A stretch of DNA of 64,000 nt, taken from NCBI RefSeq assembly GCF_047302405.1, contig NZ_CP154853.1, positions 3,410,001 through 3,474,000 of the forward strand. Direction: 5' to 3'. The notes under the pieces were generated by a model. The model searched no databases. It was not told where the DNA came from and worked only from the letters and a program-made list of their open reading frames with translations. Positions 17,117-25,532 of this stretch are shown piece after piece; positions within the stretch are counted from its first letter, which is position 1; every line of letters starts with the position of its first letter. The position numbers were made by a program, and so were the translations under genes. The DNA comes from Alkalihalobacillus sp047302405 (GTDB lineage: Bacteria; Bacillota; Bacilli; Bacillales; Bacillaceae_D).

Positions 17117-17971
17117 TTATATAAATTTTTCTTTATTTTTTTGTGCAAACTCTTTAAATGAAGATGGCTGCTTATCTGTCAACTCCATAAAGTCATTTGT
17201 GATTGATTGTGCCGTCCCTATTCTTGTCATAAAATATAGCATTAGGGTAATATTCACATAACTCTTAGCCAACCCACGCTTTTTAACATAATGATTTCTA
17301 TATTTTAAAAAGCCAGGTCTTGTATAAAGAATTTTATGGCCAGTAATTTCAGTCAGGATTGTGGCAATTTGGTCATAATTAAGAGCTTCGGCCCCTGTAA
17401 TAGTGTAAGAAGTATCCTTATATTTTTCTGGTTGATGGAGAACCGTCGCCACCGCAAGACCAACATCTTCTGCATCAACAAAACTTGTTTTACTTTTTCC
17501 TGCGGGGATAAAGATTTGGTTCAGTTCTCTAATCTCTACCGCATGGATTCCTGATATATTTTGCATAAAAAAACCAGGACGAATATGTGAATAGTGAAAG
17601 CCTTTCGCTTCAATATATTTCTCGATTTTATGGTGGGGTGGGAATTTGTTATTTTCAATTCCCATTAAAGATAAAAAAGAGACAAACTTTATATTGTGCT
17701 TTTTCATGGCATCAATAAACGGATACATTTGCTCAGGTTTACCTAAATATGGCGGCCGCATTAAAAAGACCCGATCAATACCTTTTAATGCCTCGCTAAA
17801 TGTATGAGGGTCTGTAAAATCTAAGACGACCTTACATACACTATCACTAAACAACCGCTCTAATTTCTCTAAGTCTGTTCCTGCTACTACGACCTGTTCC
17901 CCTAACCTTAATAATTTCTGAGTAACAAATCTTCCAACATTTCCTGAAGCTCCTGTAACAAGAACTTTCAT
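17117..17971 (-). CDS. NmrA-like NAD(P)-binding protein
   Basis: A 284-residue atypical short-chain dehydrogenase. It opens MKVLVTGASGNVGRFVTQKL (GxxGxxG nucleotide site), followed by VFLMRPPYLGKPEQ and FVSFLSLMGIENN, as in NmrA/quinone-oxidoreductase-like NAD(P)H sensors. The usual YxxxK pair is replaced by H-x-KIEKYIEAKG, near residue 120. The start ATG at 17971 follows AGGAG by 8 bases; a TTG six codons upstream lies before that site and is not used. It is the middle gene of the TetR operon. Enzyme activity is uncertain; it may act as a redox sensor or quinone reductase. Confidence 0.85.
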   Translation of the reverse strand: MKVLVTGASGNVGRFVTQKLLRLGEQVVVAGTDLEKLERLFSDSVCKVVLDFTDPHTFSEALKGIDRVFLMRPPYLGKPEQMYPFIDAMKKHNIKFVSFLSLMGIENNKFPPHHKIEKYIEAKGFHYSHIRPGFFMQNISGIHAVEIRELNQIFIPAGKSKTSFVDAEDVGLAVATVLHQPEKYKDTSYTITGAEALNYDQIATILTEITGHKILYTRPGFLKYRNHYVKKRGLAKSYVNITLMLYFMTRIGTAQSITNDFMELTDKQPSSFKEFAQKNKEKFI

Positions 17972-18019
17972 ATTTATCTCTCCTTGCACATAAGTTGGTT
18001 TAATCTCGTTACAAAGGTT

Positions 18020-18586
18020 TTATTTTAAAATAGCTGGCAGCTGCTCTGCTATTAAAAACAAAGATTCAGCATTTCCAGTTGTAAATGAAATTAAAAAAGC
18101 CCCTTCTATCATTGAGTTTAAAACTATCCCTAATTCTCTTGCTCTTTTCTCTCCATAACCAGAATTAATTAGCTTCTGTGTAAATAAATCTTGAAATGTG
18201 CGGTATGCATTCTGACAAGCTTGATTTAAAGGTTCACTTATTAAGGAAGACTCTAATGCCACTGATGCAATAGGTACACCTTCAATACTACGGTTCTTTT
18301 GAAAAGATTGGCCCATATCGATTATTAACTTTTGAATGGCTTCCAATGGTTCATCGTATTTATTAAGACCCATTTCAATTTTTTTCGAAACATACTCAGC
18401 CGTCATTTTAACTGCTTCAATGGCTAATTCTTCTTTGCCACCCGGAAAATAATAATACAAAGACCCTTTTGGAAAATTACTTTCTTCGATAATTTGTTTT
18501 ACTCCAGTCCCATGATAACCTTGGGCTTGAAATAAACGAGAAGCTGTTATTAATAATTTTTCCTTTTGTTTACTCTTTTCACTCAA
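18020..18586 (-). CDS. TetR-family regulator (LmrA/YxaF type)
   Basis: A 188-residue repressor. The helix-turn-helix lies at about residues 28-48 (GTGVKQIIEESNFPKGSLYY), with YYFPGGKEELAIEA behind it, and the ligand domain continues as in the LmrA/YxaF group. The start is TTG at 18586, with GAGGAG about 10 bases upstream; no ATG is available. First gene of the operon with the NmrA-like and flavin-reductase genes, so it probably represses itself and both enzymes. In B. subtilis the relatives LmrA and YxaF respond to flavonoids and control a quercetinase; the ligand here is unknown. Confidence 0.88.
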   Translation of the reverse strand: MSEKSKQKEKLLITASRLFQAQGYHGTGVKQIIEESNFPKGSLYYYFPGGKEELAIEAVKMTAEYVSKKIEMGLNKYDEPLEAIQKLIIDMGQSFQKNRSIEGVPIASVALESSLISEPLNQACQNAYRTFQDLFTQKLINSGYGEKRARELGIVLNSMIEGAFLISFTTGNAESLFLIAEQLPAILK

Positions 18587-18605
18587 GTATACTCACTCCT
18601 CAAAC

Positions 18606-18630
18606 TAATTATAACGAACGGTCAACATAA
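18606..18630 (-). promoter_or_regulatory. Possible -10 and operator of the TetR operon
   Basis: TATAAT (18613-18608, minus) is directly preceded by TTGACCGTTCGT (minus), a partly palindromic ACCG/CGTT stretch. A repressor bound there would block the promoter. No good -35 is seen at 17 bases, so this is tentative. Confidence 0.35.
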
Positions 18631-18796
18631 TAATAATCCTTAATATGTACTAAGTCAAATGAACCCAGTGGCCACTAATTAACGAATAATCTATGTGAAT
18701 TGATTTTCTGCAGCTACATAATTGTCATAATTTTATGATAGTATTTTGAAAGAAGACTTGTTTTTAAATTTACCAATAGTAGGAGGAACTACAAAT

Positions 18797-19324
18797 ATGT
18801 ATTATGCTCCTTTTAAAATTCGCATCTATGCTTTTTTATTAGATTATTTGATTATCGTTTTGTACGGTATTTTTGTTGTAGGTTCTATTTCACTTCTGTT
18901 TCATTCTTTGATTTCTCCTTTATTTTCCACTTCTCCAGTAATAGCAGAACTGACTGGATTTTTAATGATGACGCTTCCGGTTTCAATTTATTTTATCTTA
19001 TGTGAATGTTCTAGCTGGCAAGGAACATGGGGAAAGAAAAAAATGGGGATACGAGTTGTCGATAATAGTGGCAAGCGGATTGACATCGGACGTGCGGCTA
19101 TTCGAACAACGATCAAATTTCTGCCTTGGGAAGTCGCTCACTTCGGGATTTGGCGTTTAATGCTTCCTACCAACATTAGCGAGATGACCGTCTTTGTTAT
19201 CTTAAATGCCGTCAACCTGGCTATCTTATTATATTTAATAATACCCCTGACTAATCGAAGAAAGAAAAACATTTATGATTGGGCTGTGGGAACGGTAGTT
19301 ATTCGCGATGAGAAGAAGGCATGA
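18797..19324 (+). CDS. RDD-family membrane protein
   Basis: About 175 residues with three to four membrane segments. It carries the RDD pattern: FKIRIYAFLLDYLIIVLYG near the start, SSWQGTWGKKKMGIRVVDN in the middle, and TNRRKKNIYDWAVGTVVI at the end. RDD proteins are small membrane proteins; some have been linked to Na+(Li+,K+)/H+ antiport in halophiles, most are uncharacterised. The ATG at 18797 is chosen because AGGAGG stands 10 bases before it; a TTG at 18746 lacks a ribosome site. Monocistronic, ending at a long bidirectional hairpin. Confidence 0.85.
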   Translation: MYYAPFKIRIYAFLLDYLIIVLYGIFVVGSISLLFHSLISPLFSTSPVIAELTGFLMMTLPVSIYFILCECSSWQGTWGKKKMGIRVVDNSGKRIDIGRAAIRTTIKFLPWEVAHFGIWRLMLPTNISEMTVFVILNAVNLAILLYLIIPLTNRRKKNIYDWAVGTVVIRDEKKA

Positions 19325-19357
19325 TAGTAACTTATCACCTCTATAATAAAAATCATT

Positions 19358-19401
19358 AAAAAACCGTTATTTTGAAAAAATGCTCAAAATAACGGTTTTT
19401 T
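19358..19401. terminator. Bidirectional intrinsic terminator
   Basis: AAAACCGTTATTTTGA pairs with TCAAAATAACGGTTTT and has T-runs on both strands. It serves the RDD gene (plus) and the convergent 76-residue gene (minus). Confidence 0.9.
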
Positions 19402-19410
19402 ACTATCTTA

Positions 19411-19641
19411 TTAGGAGAACCAAATTCTCGATATTTGTAAAGAGTTAATAACAGATTTTAATCTACCATCGGGGTGATATAATTTTATCGAATCCAACTT
19501 TTTGAAGTCATAAGATACCGCGTCTAAATTCTCCATTAGTTCCAAAGTTTCACCTTCATCAAGTTTGAAGGAAAGGGATTGACCAGCGAGTAAAATCTCT
19601 GCTTGAACATTTTCTTTTGAGGGTTCCTTTCTACTAAACAA
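19411..19641 (-). CDS. Hypothetical protein, 76 residues
   Basis: The frame starts at a TTG (19641) that lies 8 bases behind AGGAGG, a strong ribosome site that supports a real gene. The acidic, soluble product includes VQAEILLAGQSLSFKLDEGE and DFKKLDSIKLYHPDGRLKS; no cysteine cluster, signal or membrane segment is seen. I do not recognise a family. It converges on the RDD gene and shares its terminator. Confidence 0.65.
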   Translation of the reverse strand: MFSRKEPSKENVQAEILLAGQSLSFKLDEGETLELMENLDAVSYDFKKLDSIKLYHPDGRLKSVINSLQISRIWFS

Positions 19642-19844
19642 TTATTATTCCTCCTCATCTCTAGTTTTAGCTAACGGCTTGAGCATCGATTCCCATGTTT
19701 TTAAAGTATATTTAAACCTTAACACTGATAAATTATAATTTGGTTTTTAATAGGAAATTCCTTCAAGTATTCTAGAAGTTATTAGAAAATACTGCTGTTG
19801 CAGAAACGTTATGGATTTTGATGACGTAAGCTTTCCATAGTAAA

Positions 19845-19869
19845 GACCGCTTCAATATTGCAAGCGGCC
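19845..19869 (-). terminator. Hairpin after the chitinase gene
   Basis: On the minus strand GGCCGCTT pairs with AAGCGGTC and TTTACT follows. It lies about 10 bases behind the chitinase stop codon. Confidence 0.55.
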
Positions 19870-19879
19870 CTTTCTATTT

Positions 19880-22027
19880 TTATTCTTTTGTTAATTCTCT
19901 TCTTCTTTGATAAATAAAAAGACCAGCCCCAACTAAAATAACGATAAATCCCACTACTAATATGTTATATAGATTGGTTGCGGTATTTGGAAGTTCATTG
20001 CTACTTCCTGATTTTTTCCCTTCATCTGTTTTGTCAGTTCCTTTATCGTTCCCTTTATTATCACCATTTCCGCCGGTTCCAATTCCATCTCCTTTGTCGT
20101 CACCATCTCCACCTGTTCCAGTTCCAGTTCCGTCTCCCTTGTCATCACCATCTCCATCCGTTCCAGTTCCGTCTCCTTTGTCGTCACCATCATCTCCATC
20201 CGTTCCAGTTCCGTCTCCCTTGTCTTCATCATCTTTATTTTCATCACCAGAACCACCGTTGTCTATTTCTTCATCTTCTACAAAAATTCCAAAAGTAGAA
20301 AAATGGGGTACGATTACGGTAATTTCATTCTGAGCCACTTCATCAGAAACTTTCTTCCATTCCCCATCTTCACTATTAAAATAATAAAGTGCTGGGCCAT
20401 TTGAGTCTTCTTTAACAGGGAATGTTAATCCAAACCCTTCTTCGCTCGTGAAAGCTTCACCATCTGGGTATTCAAAGGTAAACGTGTACACAGGGCCATC
20501 AGCTTTTATACTTGAAAGCTTGTCCATCCCTTCCGTAGCTTCCTCAATCTTTAGCTTTGTGCCCTCTGGTAAATCGGCAGGTAATTGGATTTGGACACCG
20601 GTTACTTCCCCATCTTTTAAGACTTTTATAAGACTTCCCGCACTAACAGGGGCAAAATCATCAGTAAGACCAATTTCAACTTCTGGTACTGGGTCTGGCT
20701 CTGGAGCTTCATTTGAAACACCTAACCCATAAGAAACGGTCTTTAATAAATTATAATCCCCATCATCACCCGCTAAATCCCAAACCATTGCACCAGCAAG
20801 TCCAGTTTCTTTAATGAAATTAACTTTATATCCAAGGGATTCGACATTATCATAAGATATAAATTCACCCTTGTTTTCATTGTATAAATATGGAACCTTA
20901 GCGACATTGTCAAAGAAATAATTATAGCCATCTTGATTAATAAGTGGCTTCACAATATCATAATTGAGTGTTCCACCACCGAGTCCTGGTTTTTCCCAGC
21001 CAGCTGCACATTGTTGATACGCCCCATTTTCCATCACTTTTTTGCCATCATTTTCTTCATTACACCCTGCCCAAGAATGGCCGTAGAATGGTAAACCTAA
21101 TAATAATTTATCTTTTGGTACAGCCCCATAAACATTTGGTGTACTAGCTATCCCAAAGCTCCATCCTCTTACTTGTTCTTCTAATGGATCAAAATACAAT
21201 GGTGAATTATGTCCTGTTAATCCAGTCCATGTACCATTGATGTCATATGACATTATCGCCATATAATCAACAATTTCTGCAATTTTCCCTAATTCATTAT
21301 TCTCTGCATAGGTCCATGTCGCAGCACCAGCAATCGTCACTAAATACTCTTTGCTATCTTCTTTTTCTGCCTCATTAAAAGCATCACGAACAGCTTGTAA
21401 TAATAATGTATGGTTTTCTTTATCACTCGGGTCGCGATGATTATTAGGCATTCCCGCTGCCACTGGATACTCCCAATCAAGGTCTAATCCATCTAAATCA
21501 AACGCCCTCACAAAATCGACCGCTGATTGAGCAAAGGTTTCACGAGTTTCGTCTGTTCTCGCGACTAAAGAAAGATTATTCGATAACGTCCATCCACCAA
21601 CCGAAATTAAAGTCTTTAAATCTTTGTTTTGATTTTTTAATTGAGCTAATTTCGGTAATTCTACTAAATCAGTTTCATAGTCGTATAAAACAATTGTTCC
21701 GTTTGCAAGCTCTGCTTCATTTCCTTGCAAATCTTTACAAGACCATGTTTTCGGTTCATCATCAGGAATTTCTTCATTGTCTGGATTTCCATGTTCGCCT
21801 TCCCAACACACATCGGCGAACGCATAATTAATATGTGTTACTTTATTCGGGTCCAGATTTTCCGGTGGATTCCAAGAGGTATAGTACCCTAAAACAATAC
21901 TACCTTTTTCTGCATGAACAGTGTTAGTCGGTTGAATGAGAAAACTTAACGATGAGAGCACAAGCAGTAGACTAAACACCAATGCAAAAACAACTCTTCG
22001 ATTCCGTGAAACTGCAATCGTTTTCAA
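19880..22027 (-). CDS. Cell-wall-anchored GH18 chitinase
   Basis: A 715-residue surface enzyme. A signal peptide spans about residues 1-40 (ends NTVHA). The GH18 barrel runs to about residue 440 with SVGGWTLS, the catalytic DGLDLDWEYP (Glu is the acid) and MSYDINGTW. A beta-sandwich of about 130 residues without clear family follows, then some 90 residues of Asp/Gly/Thr/Lys repeats of the kind GDGTGTDGDGDDK as a wall spanner, then LPNTA, a membrane helix and QRRRE. It cuts chitin beta-1,4 links outside the cell. The start is a TTG at 22027, with AAGGGGG 8 bases upstream; the longer frame (to 22066) would place this ribosome site inside the gene and spoil the signal peptide. LPNTA resembles the signal used by class D sortases. 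Confidence 0.92.
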   Translation of the reverse strand: MKTIAVSRNRRVVFALVFSLLLVLSSLSFLIQPTNTVHAEKGSIVLGYYTSWNPPENLDPNKVTHINYAFADVCWEGEHGNPDNEEIPDDEPKTWSCKDLQGNEAELANGTIVLYDYETDLVELPKLAQLKNQNKDLKTLISVGGWTLSNNLSLVARTDETRETFAQSAVDFVRAFDLDGLDLDWEYPVAAGMPNNHRDPSDKENHTLLLQAVRDAFNEAEKEDSKEYLVTIAGAATWTYAENNELGKIAEIVDYMAIMSYDINGTWTGLTGHNSPLYFDPLEEQVRGWSFGIASTPNVYGAVPKDKLLLGLPFYGHSWAGCNEENDGKKVMENGAYQQCAAGWEKPGLGGGTLNYDIVKPLINQDGYNYFFDNVAKVPYLYNENKGEFISYDNVESLGYKVNFIKETGLAGAMVWDLAGDDGDYNLLKTVSYGLGVSNEAPEPDPVPEVEIGLTDDFAPVSAGSLIKVLKDGEVTGVQIQLPADLPEGTKLKIEEATEGMDKLSSIKADGPVYTFTFEYPDGEAFTSEEGFGLTFPVKEDSNGPALYYFNSEDGEWKKVSDEVAQNEITVIVPHFSTFGIFVEDEEIDNGGSGDENKDDEDKGDGTGTDGDDGDDKGDGTGTDGDGDDKGDGTGTGTGGDGDDKGDGIGTGGNGDNKGNDKGTDKTDEGKKSGSSNELPNTATNLYNILVVGFIVILVGAGLFIYQRRRELTKE

Positions 22028-22693
22028 TAATTCTTCCCCCTTACAAAATGAATAAATTTTTGACACCTATATCGTTTTTTGGCATAAATCTATATCACCT
22101 TACCTATATAGACATCTAAACATTATAATATTATCATGTTTATAAATTGTCAATCTATTATGAAAATTGTAATTCCTTTGTAATATATCGCTAGAATCCC
22201 TCGTAGTTTAAGAGATTTTAGCAGAGTCTATCATTAAAATCCCGTTTCTTAAATATCCAAATACTTACTATCCTACCTTTAAATAAAATAACTAAACTTT
22301 TTTTAGCTATCCAAGTGGCTAATTCAATTTCCTCCTTAAAATTAAAGGAGATATTACCTAGATTATCGAAGTAGTACTTCTATTGTTACCGGGCATTATT
22401 TGTTTATTCCCATTATTTTTCTCAATTATTTTCACTACATGAGAAACGAAATGTAACTGAAATGATTAAAATTCAACCAAACTTCAACTTCTAACTTCAT
22501 AATTCTAGATTTGACAATAACCGTCAAAATTTAGACTTCCTTACCAGATCAAATAAAAAAGCTTTCTCTTCTATAAGCTGTATATACGTAAAAACAAATC
22601 TCCAAACACTCCTAAAGCAATAAAATAAATCTATAAAAAACCTGATGGTACACATATTTCCAGAAAAAATTTTGATTTTGTGAAATAATAGTC

Positions 22694-22730
22694 TTTCATT
22701 TTCCGTAATAATTTAATATAATGATTACAT
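22694..22730 (+). promoter_or_regulatory. katG promoter with PerR-like box
   Basis: TATAAT at 22717-22722 has a weak -35 (TTTCAT, 22694-22699) 17 bases upstream. ATATAATGATTACAT (22716-22730) matches 11 of 14 fixed positions of the PerR consensus TTATAATNATTATAA and covers the -10. AATAATTATCATC follows and resembles a Fur/PerR half-site. Peroxide-inducible control by PerR is the natural reading. The rest of 22067-22690 is AT-rich and I see no gene in it. Confidence 0.6.
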
Positions 22731-22810
22731 AAGAATAATTATCATCTGATAGTTGTTAGCAGTTGTATAATTATTTTCTACTAATCTTCACAAAGAAAAG
22801 GAGAATCAGT

Positions 22811-25045
22811 ATGAGCGAAAAAAATATTATTTCAGAAGCAAATCATGGTGAAAATTCTGGAGGTAAATGCCCATTTTCACACGGTAGTGCAACTAGTCAA
22901 AAAACAAGCGGTACGACAAACAAAGACTGGTGGCCAAATCAATTAAACTTAAATATTTTACATCAGCATGATAAAAAGTCTAATCCTTTAGGTGAAGAAT
23001 TCGATTATGCCGAAGAATTTAATAAATTAGATTACGATGCACTTAAAAAGGATCTGAATGATCTTATGACTGATAGCCAAGACTGGTGGCCAGCGGACTA
23101 TGGTCATTACGGTCCAATGTTTATTCGTATGTCTTGGCACGCAGCTGGTACCTACCGTACTGGTGATGGTCGTGGGGGCGGTAATACAGGTAACCAACGC
23201 TTTGCTCCACTTAACAGCTGGGCTGATAATGCGAACATTGATAAAGCACGTCGTCTTCTATGGCCAATCAAGCAAAAGTACGGCAACAAAATTTCATGGG
23301 CTGACTTATTGCTTTTAACAGGTAACGTTGCGATCGAATCAATGGGTGGAAAAACATTCGGTTTCGGTGGTGGACGAGCTGATATTTGGCATCCTGAAGA
23401 AGATATCTATTGGGGTAATGAAACAGAAATGCTAGGGGATAACCGTTACAGTGGTGATCGTGAGCTTGAAAACCCACTAGCTGCGGTACAAATGGGTCTT
23501 ATCTATGTAAACCCAGAAGGTCCTAACGGTAAACCAGATCCAGTTGCAAGTGGTCGCGACATCCGTGAAACCTTTGCTCGTATGGGAATGAATGATGAAG
23601 AAACAGTGGCTCTTATAGCTGGTGGACATACATTCGGTAAAGCACACGGTGCCGGTGATGCTGCTCAAGTTGGTCCAGAACCAGAAGCTGCTCCTCTTGA
23701 AGCACAAGGTTTAGGTTGGTTAAGTTCACATGGAAGCGGTAAAGGTCGCGATACGATCACAAGTGGGATTGAAGGGGCTTGGACAGCAAACCCAACACAA
23801 TGGGATAATGGTTACTTTGATTTATTATTTGGGAACCAATGGTGGCTTACAAAGAGTCCTGCAGGTGCATGGATCTGGCATATTGTTGACCCTGAAGAGA
23901 AGGATCTTGCACCAGATGTAGAAGATTCATCCATAAAAGTTCCGACAATGATGACGACTGCGGACATGGCTTTACTTCATGACCCAGCATACGAAAAAAT
24001 TTCTCGCCGATTCCATGAGAACCCGGAAGAGTTTGCAGATGCTTTTGCTCGTGCTTGGTTCAAATTGCTACACCGTGATATGGGACCTACAGCTCGTTAC
24101 TTAGGACCAGAAGTTCCACAAGAAGAACTTATCTGGCAAGATCCAGTTCCTACGGTTGATTATGACTTATCTGAAACTGAAATTGCTGACCTTAAAGCAA
24201 AAATTCTTGGCACAGGACTTTCTGTTAGTGAACTAGTGAAAGTTGCTTGGGCTTCGGCTAGCACATTCCGCGGTTCAGATAATCGTGGTGGAGCAAACGG
24301 TGCCCGTATCCGCCTAGAACCACAAAAGAATTGGGAAGCAAATGAGCCAGCACAACTTGAAAAAGTGTTAGGTACTTTAGAAGAACTTCAAGGTACATTA
24401 AATAAAAAAGTGAGTCTAGCTGACCTTATCGTACTTGGTGGTAGTGCTGCTATTGAAAAAGCTGCGCAAGAGGCAGGCTTTGACGTAACCGTACCATTTG
24501 CTCCTGGACGTGGTGATGCTACACAAGAACAAACGGATACAGAAAGCTTTGATGTATTAGAGCCAGTTGCAGACGGATTCCGTAACTTCCAAAAGAAAGA
24601 ATATACTGTAACGGCTGAAGAACTTCTAGTAGACAAAGCACAATTACTAGGATTAACTGCTCCAGAAATGACTGCCCTTATCGGTGGTATGCGTGTACTA
24701 GGTACAAACCACAGTGACACAAAACATGGTGTATTCACTGAAAATGTTGGTGCTTTGACAAACGACTTCTTCACAAACTTACTTGACATTGGTATTGAGT
24801 GGAAGCCAGTAAACGGAAGCGTATATGAAGGACGCGATCGCACAACAGGTGAAGTCGTACGTACAGCAACTAGAGTTGACCTTGTCTTCGGTTCAAACTC
24901 CGTACTACGTGCCATTTCAGAAGTGTATGCTCAAGACGATAACAAAGGGAAGTTTGTCAATGACTTCATCGCTGCTTGGGTGAAAGTTATGAACGCTGAC
25001 CGTTTTGATCTTAAAGTTAAGCAAGCTGAATTAGCAGGAAAATAA
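22811..25045 (+). CDS. katG: Catalase-peroxidase KatG
   Basis: A 744-residue bifunctional haem enzyme that breaks down hydrogen peroxide (2 H2O2 to O2 and water) and also acts as a peroxidase. All landmarks are present: the distal R-x2-W-H in IRMSWHAAGTYR, the proximal His in LIAGGHTFGKAHG, and the W-Y-M adduct partners (Trp of MSWHAAG, Tyr of GLIYVNPEGPNG, Met of RMGMNDEETVAL). A second, degenerate peroxidase domain follows from about residue 420. The ATG at 22811 follows AAGGAG; an in-frame start at 22763 precedes it and is not used. The codon use is richer in GC than the neighbours, as in highly expressed genes. An isolated gene with a PerR-like box upstream and an intrinsic terminator behind. 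Confidence 0.98.
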   Translation: MSEKNIISEANHGENSGGKCPFSHGSATSQKTSGTTNKDWWPNQLNLNILHQHDKKSNPLGEEFDYAEEFNKLDYDALKKDLNDLMTDSQDWWPADYGHYGPMFIRMSWHAAGTYRTGDGRGGGNTGNQRFAPLNSWADNANIDKARRLLWPIKQKYGNKISWADLLLLTGNVAIESMGGKTFGFGGGRADIWHPEEDIYWGNETEMLGDNRYSGDRELENPLAAVQMGLIYVNPEGPNGKPDPVASGRDIRETFARMGMNDEETVALIAGGHTFGKAHGAGDAAQVGPEPEAAPLEAQGLGWLSSHGSGKGRDTITSGIEGAWTANPTQWDNGYFDLLFGNQWWLTKSPAGAWIWHIVDPEEKDLAPDVEDSSIKVPTMMTTADMALLHDPAYEKISRRFHENPEEFADAFARAWFKLLHRDMGPTARYLGPEVPQEELIWQDPVPTVDYDLSETEIADLKAKILGTGLSVSELVKVAWASASTFRGSDNRGGANGARIRLEPQKNWEANEPAQLEKVLGTLEELQGTLNKKVSLADLIVLGGSAAIEKAAQEAGFDVTVPFAPGRGDATQEQTDTESFDVLEPVADGFRNFQKKEYTVTAEELLVDKAQLLGLTAPEMTALIGGMRVLGTNHSDTKHGVFTENVGALTNDFFTNLLDIGIEWKPVNGSVYEGRDRTTGEVVRTATRVDLVFGSNSVLRAISEVYAQDDNKGKFVNDFIAAWVKVMNADRFDLKVKQAELAGK

Positions 25046-25075
25046 GAAAAACCGTTGTACGATTAAACGGTGGTA

Positions 25076-25125
25076 CAGCTTGTCGACCAAGTCTCGTTTT
25101 ACGAGGCCGTCGGCAAGCTTTTTTG
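25076..25125 (+). terminator. Intrinsic terminator of katG
   Basis: CAGCTTGTCGACCAAGTCTC pairs with the later GAGGCCGTCGGCAAGCT with a few mismatches, and TTTTTTG follows. It starts 30 bases behind the katG stop. Confidence 0.85.
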
Positions 25126-25149
25126 TATGAATCAGCGATGCCATGATGA

Positions 25150-25440
25150 TTTGGCCGGCGTTCCTCGACTCTTTTTACACAACAATCTCGACCACTTCTC
25201 TTTTGGCGGCGTTCCTCCTTCTTTTTTACACACCAACCTCGACCACCTCTCTTTTTGACGGCGTTCCTCGACTCTTTTTACACACCAACCTCGACCACCT
25301 CTCTTTTGACGGCGTTCCTCGACTCTTTTTACACACCAACCTCGACCACCTCTCTTTTTGACGGCGTTCCTCGACTCTTTTTACACACCAACCTCGACCA
25401 CCTCTCTTTTGACGGCGTTCCTCCTTCCTTTTCACACACC
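25150..25440. repeat. 51/52-bp minisatellite, family B, 6 units
   Basis: GGCGTTCCTC begins at 25157, 25208, 25260, 25311, 25363 and 25414, so steps alternate 51, 52, 51, 52, 51. Each unit also holds CTTTTTACACACCAACCTCG and GACCACCTCTC. Length differences come from the T-run (CTCTTTT or CTCTTTTT). The alternating step shifts reading frame, so the open frames that cross the array are not real genes. Two diverged copies of the same family lie at about 55294-55385. Confidence 0.95.
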
Positions 25441-25532
25441 ACCGCCGTCATTCTCAAAATACCATCAAGATACCTCTCCAAAATAAAAAAACTGCACGGA
25501 ATTCACACTCCACACAGTTTTGTCACCTATCA

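Noticed and set aside
19962..20333. Proline/serine-rich plus-strand frames opposite the chitinase spacer
   Set aside because: They are the antisense of the Asp/Gly-coding spacer minisatellite; no ribosome site; composition explained by the repeat.
24388..24915. 175-codon minus-strand frame inside katG
   Set aside because: Antisense shadow of a well-conserved, GC-richer gene; no ribosome site and no family likeness.
25143..25435. Long open frames on both strands across the tandem array near katG
   Set aside because: They follow from the repeat: steps alternate 51 and 52 bases so repeats fall into changing frames, no ribosome site is present, and the proteins are simple repeats (SFYTPTSTTSL type).
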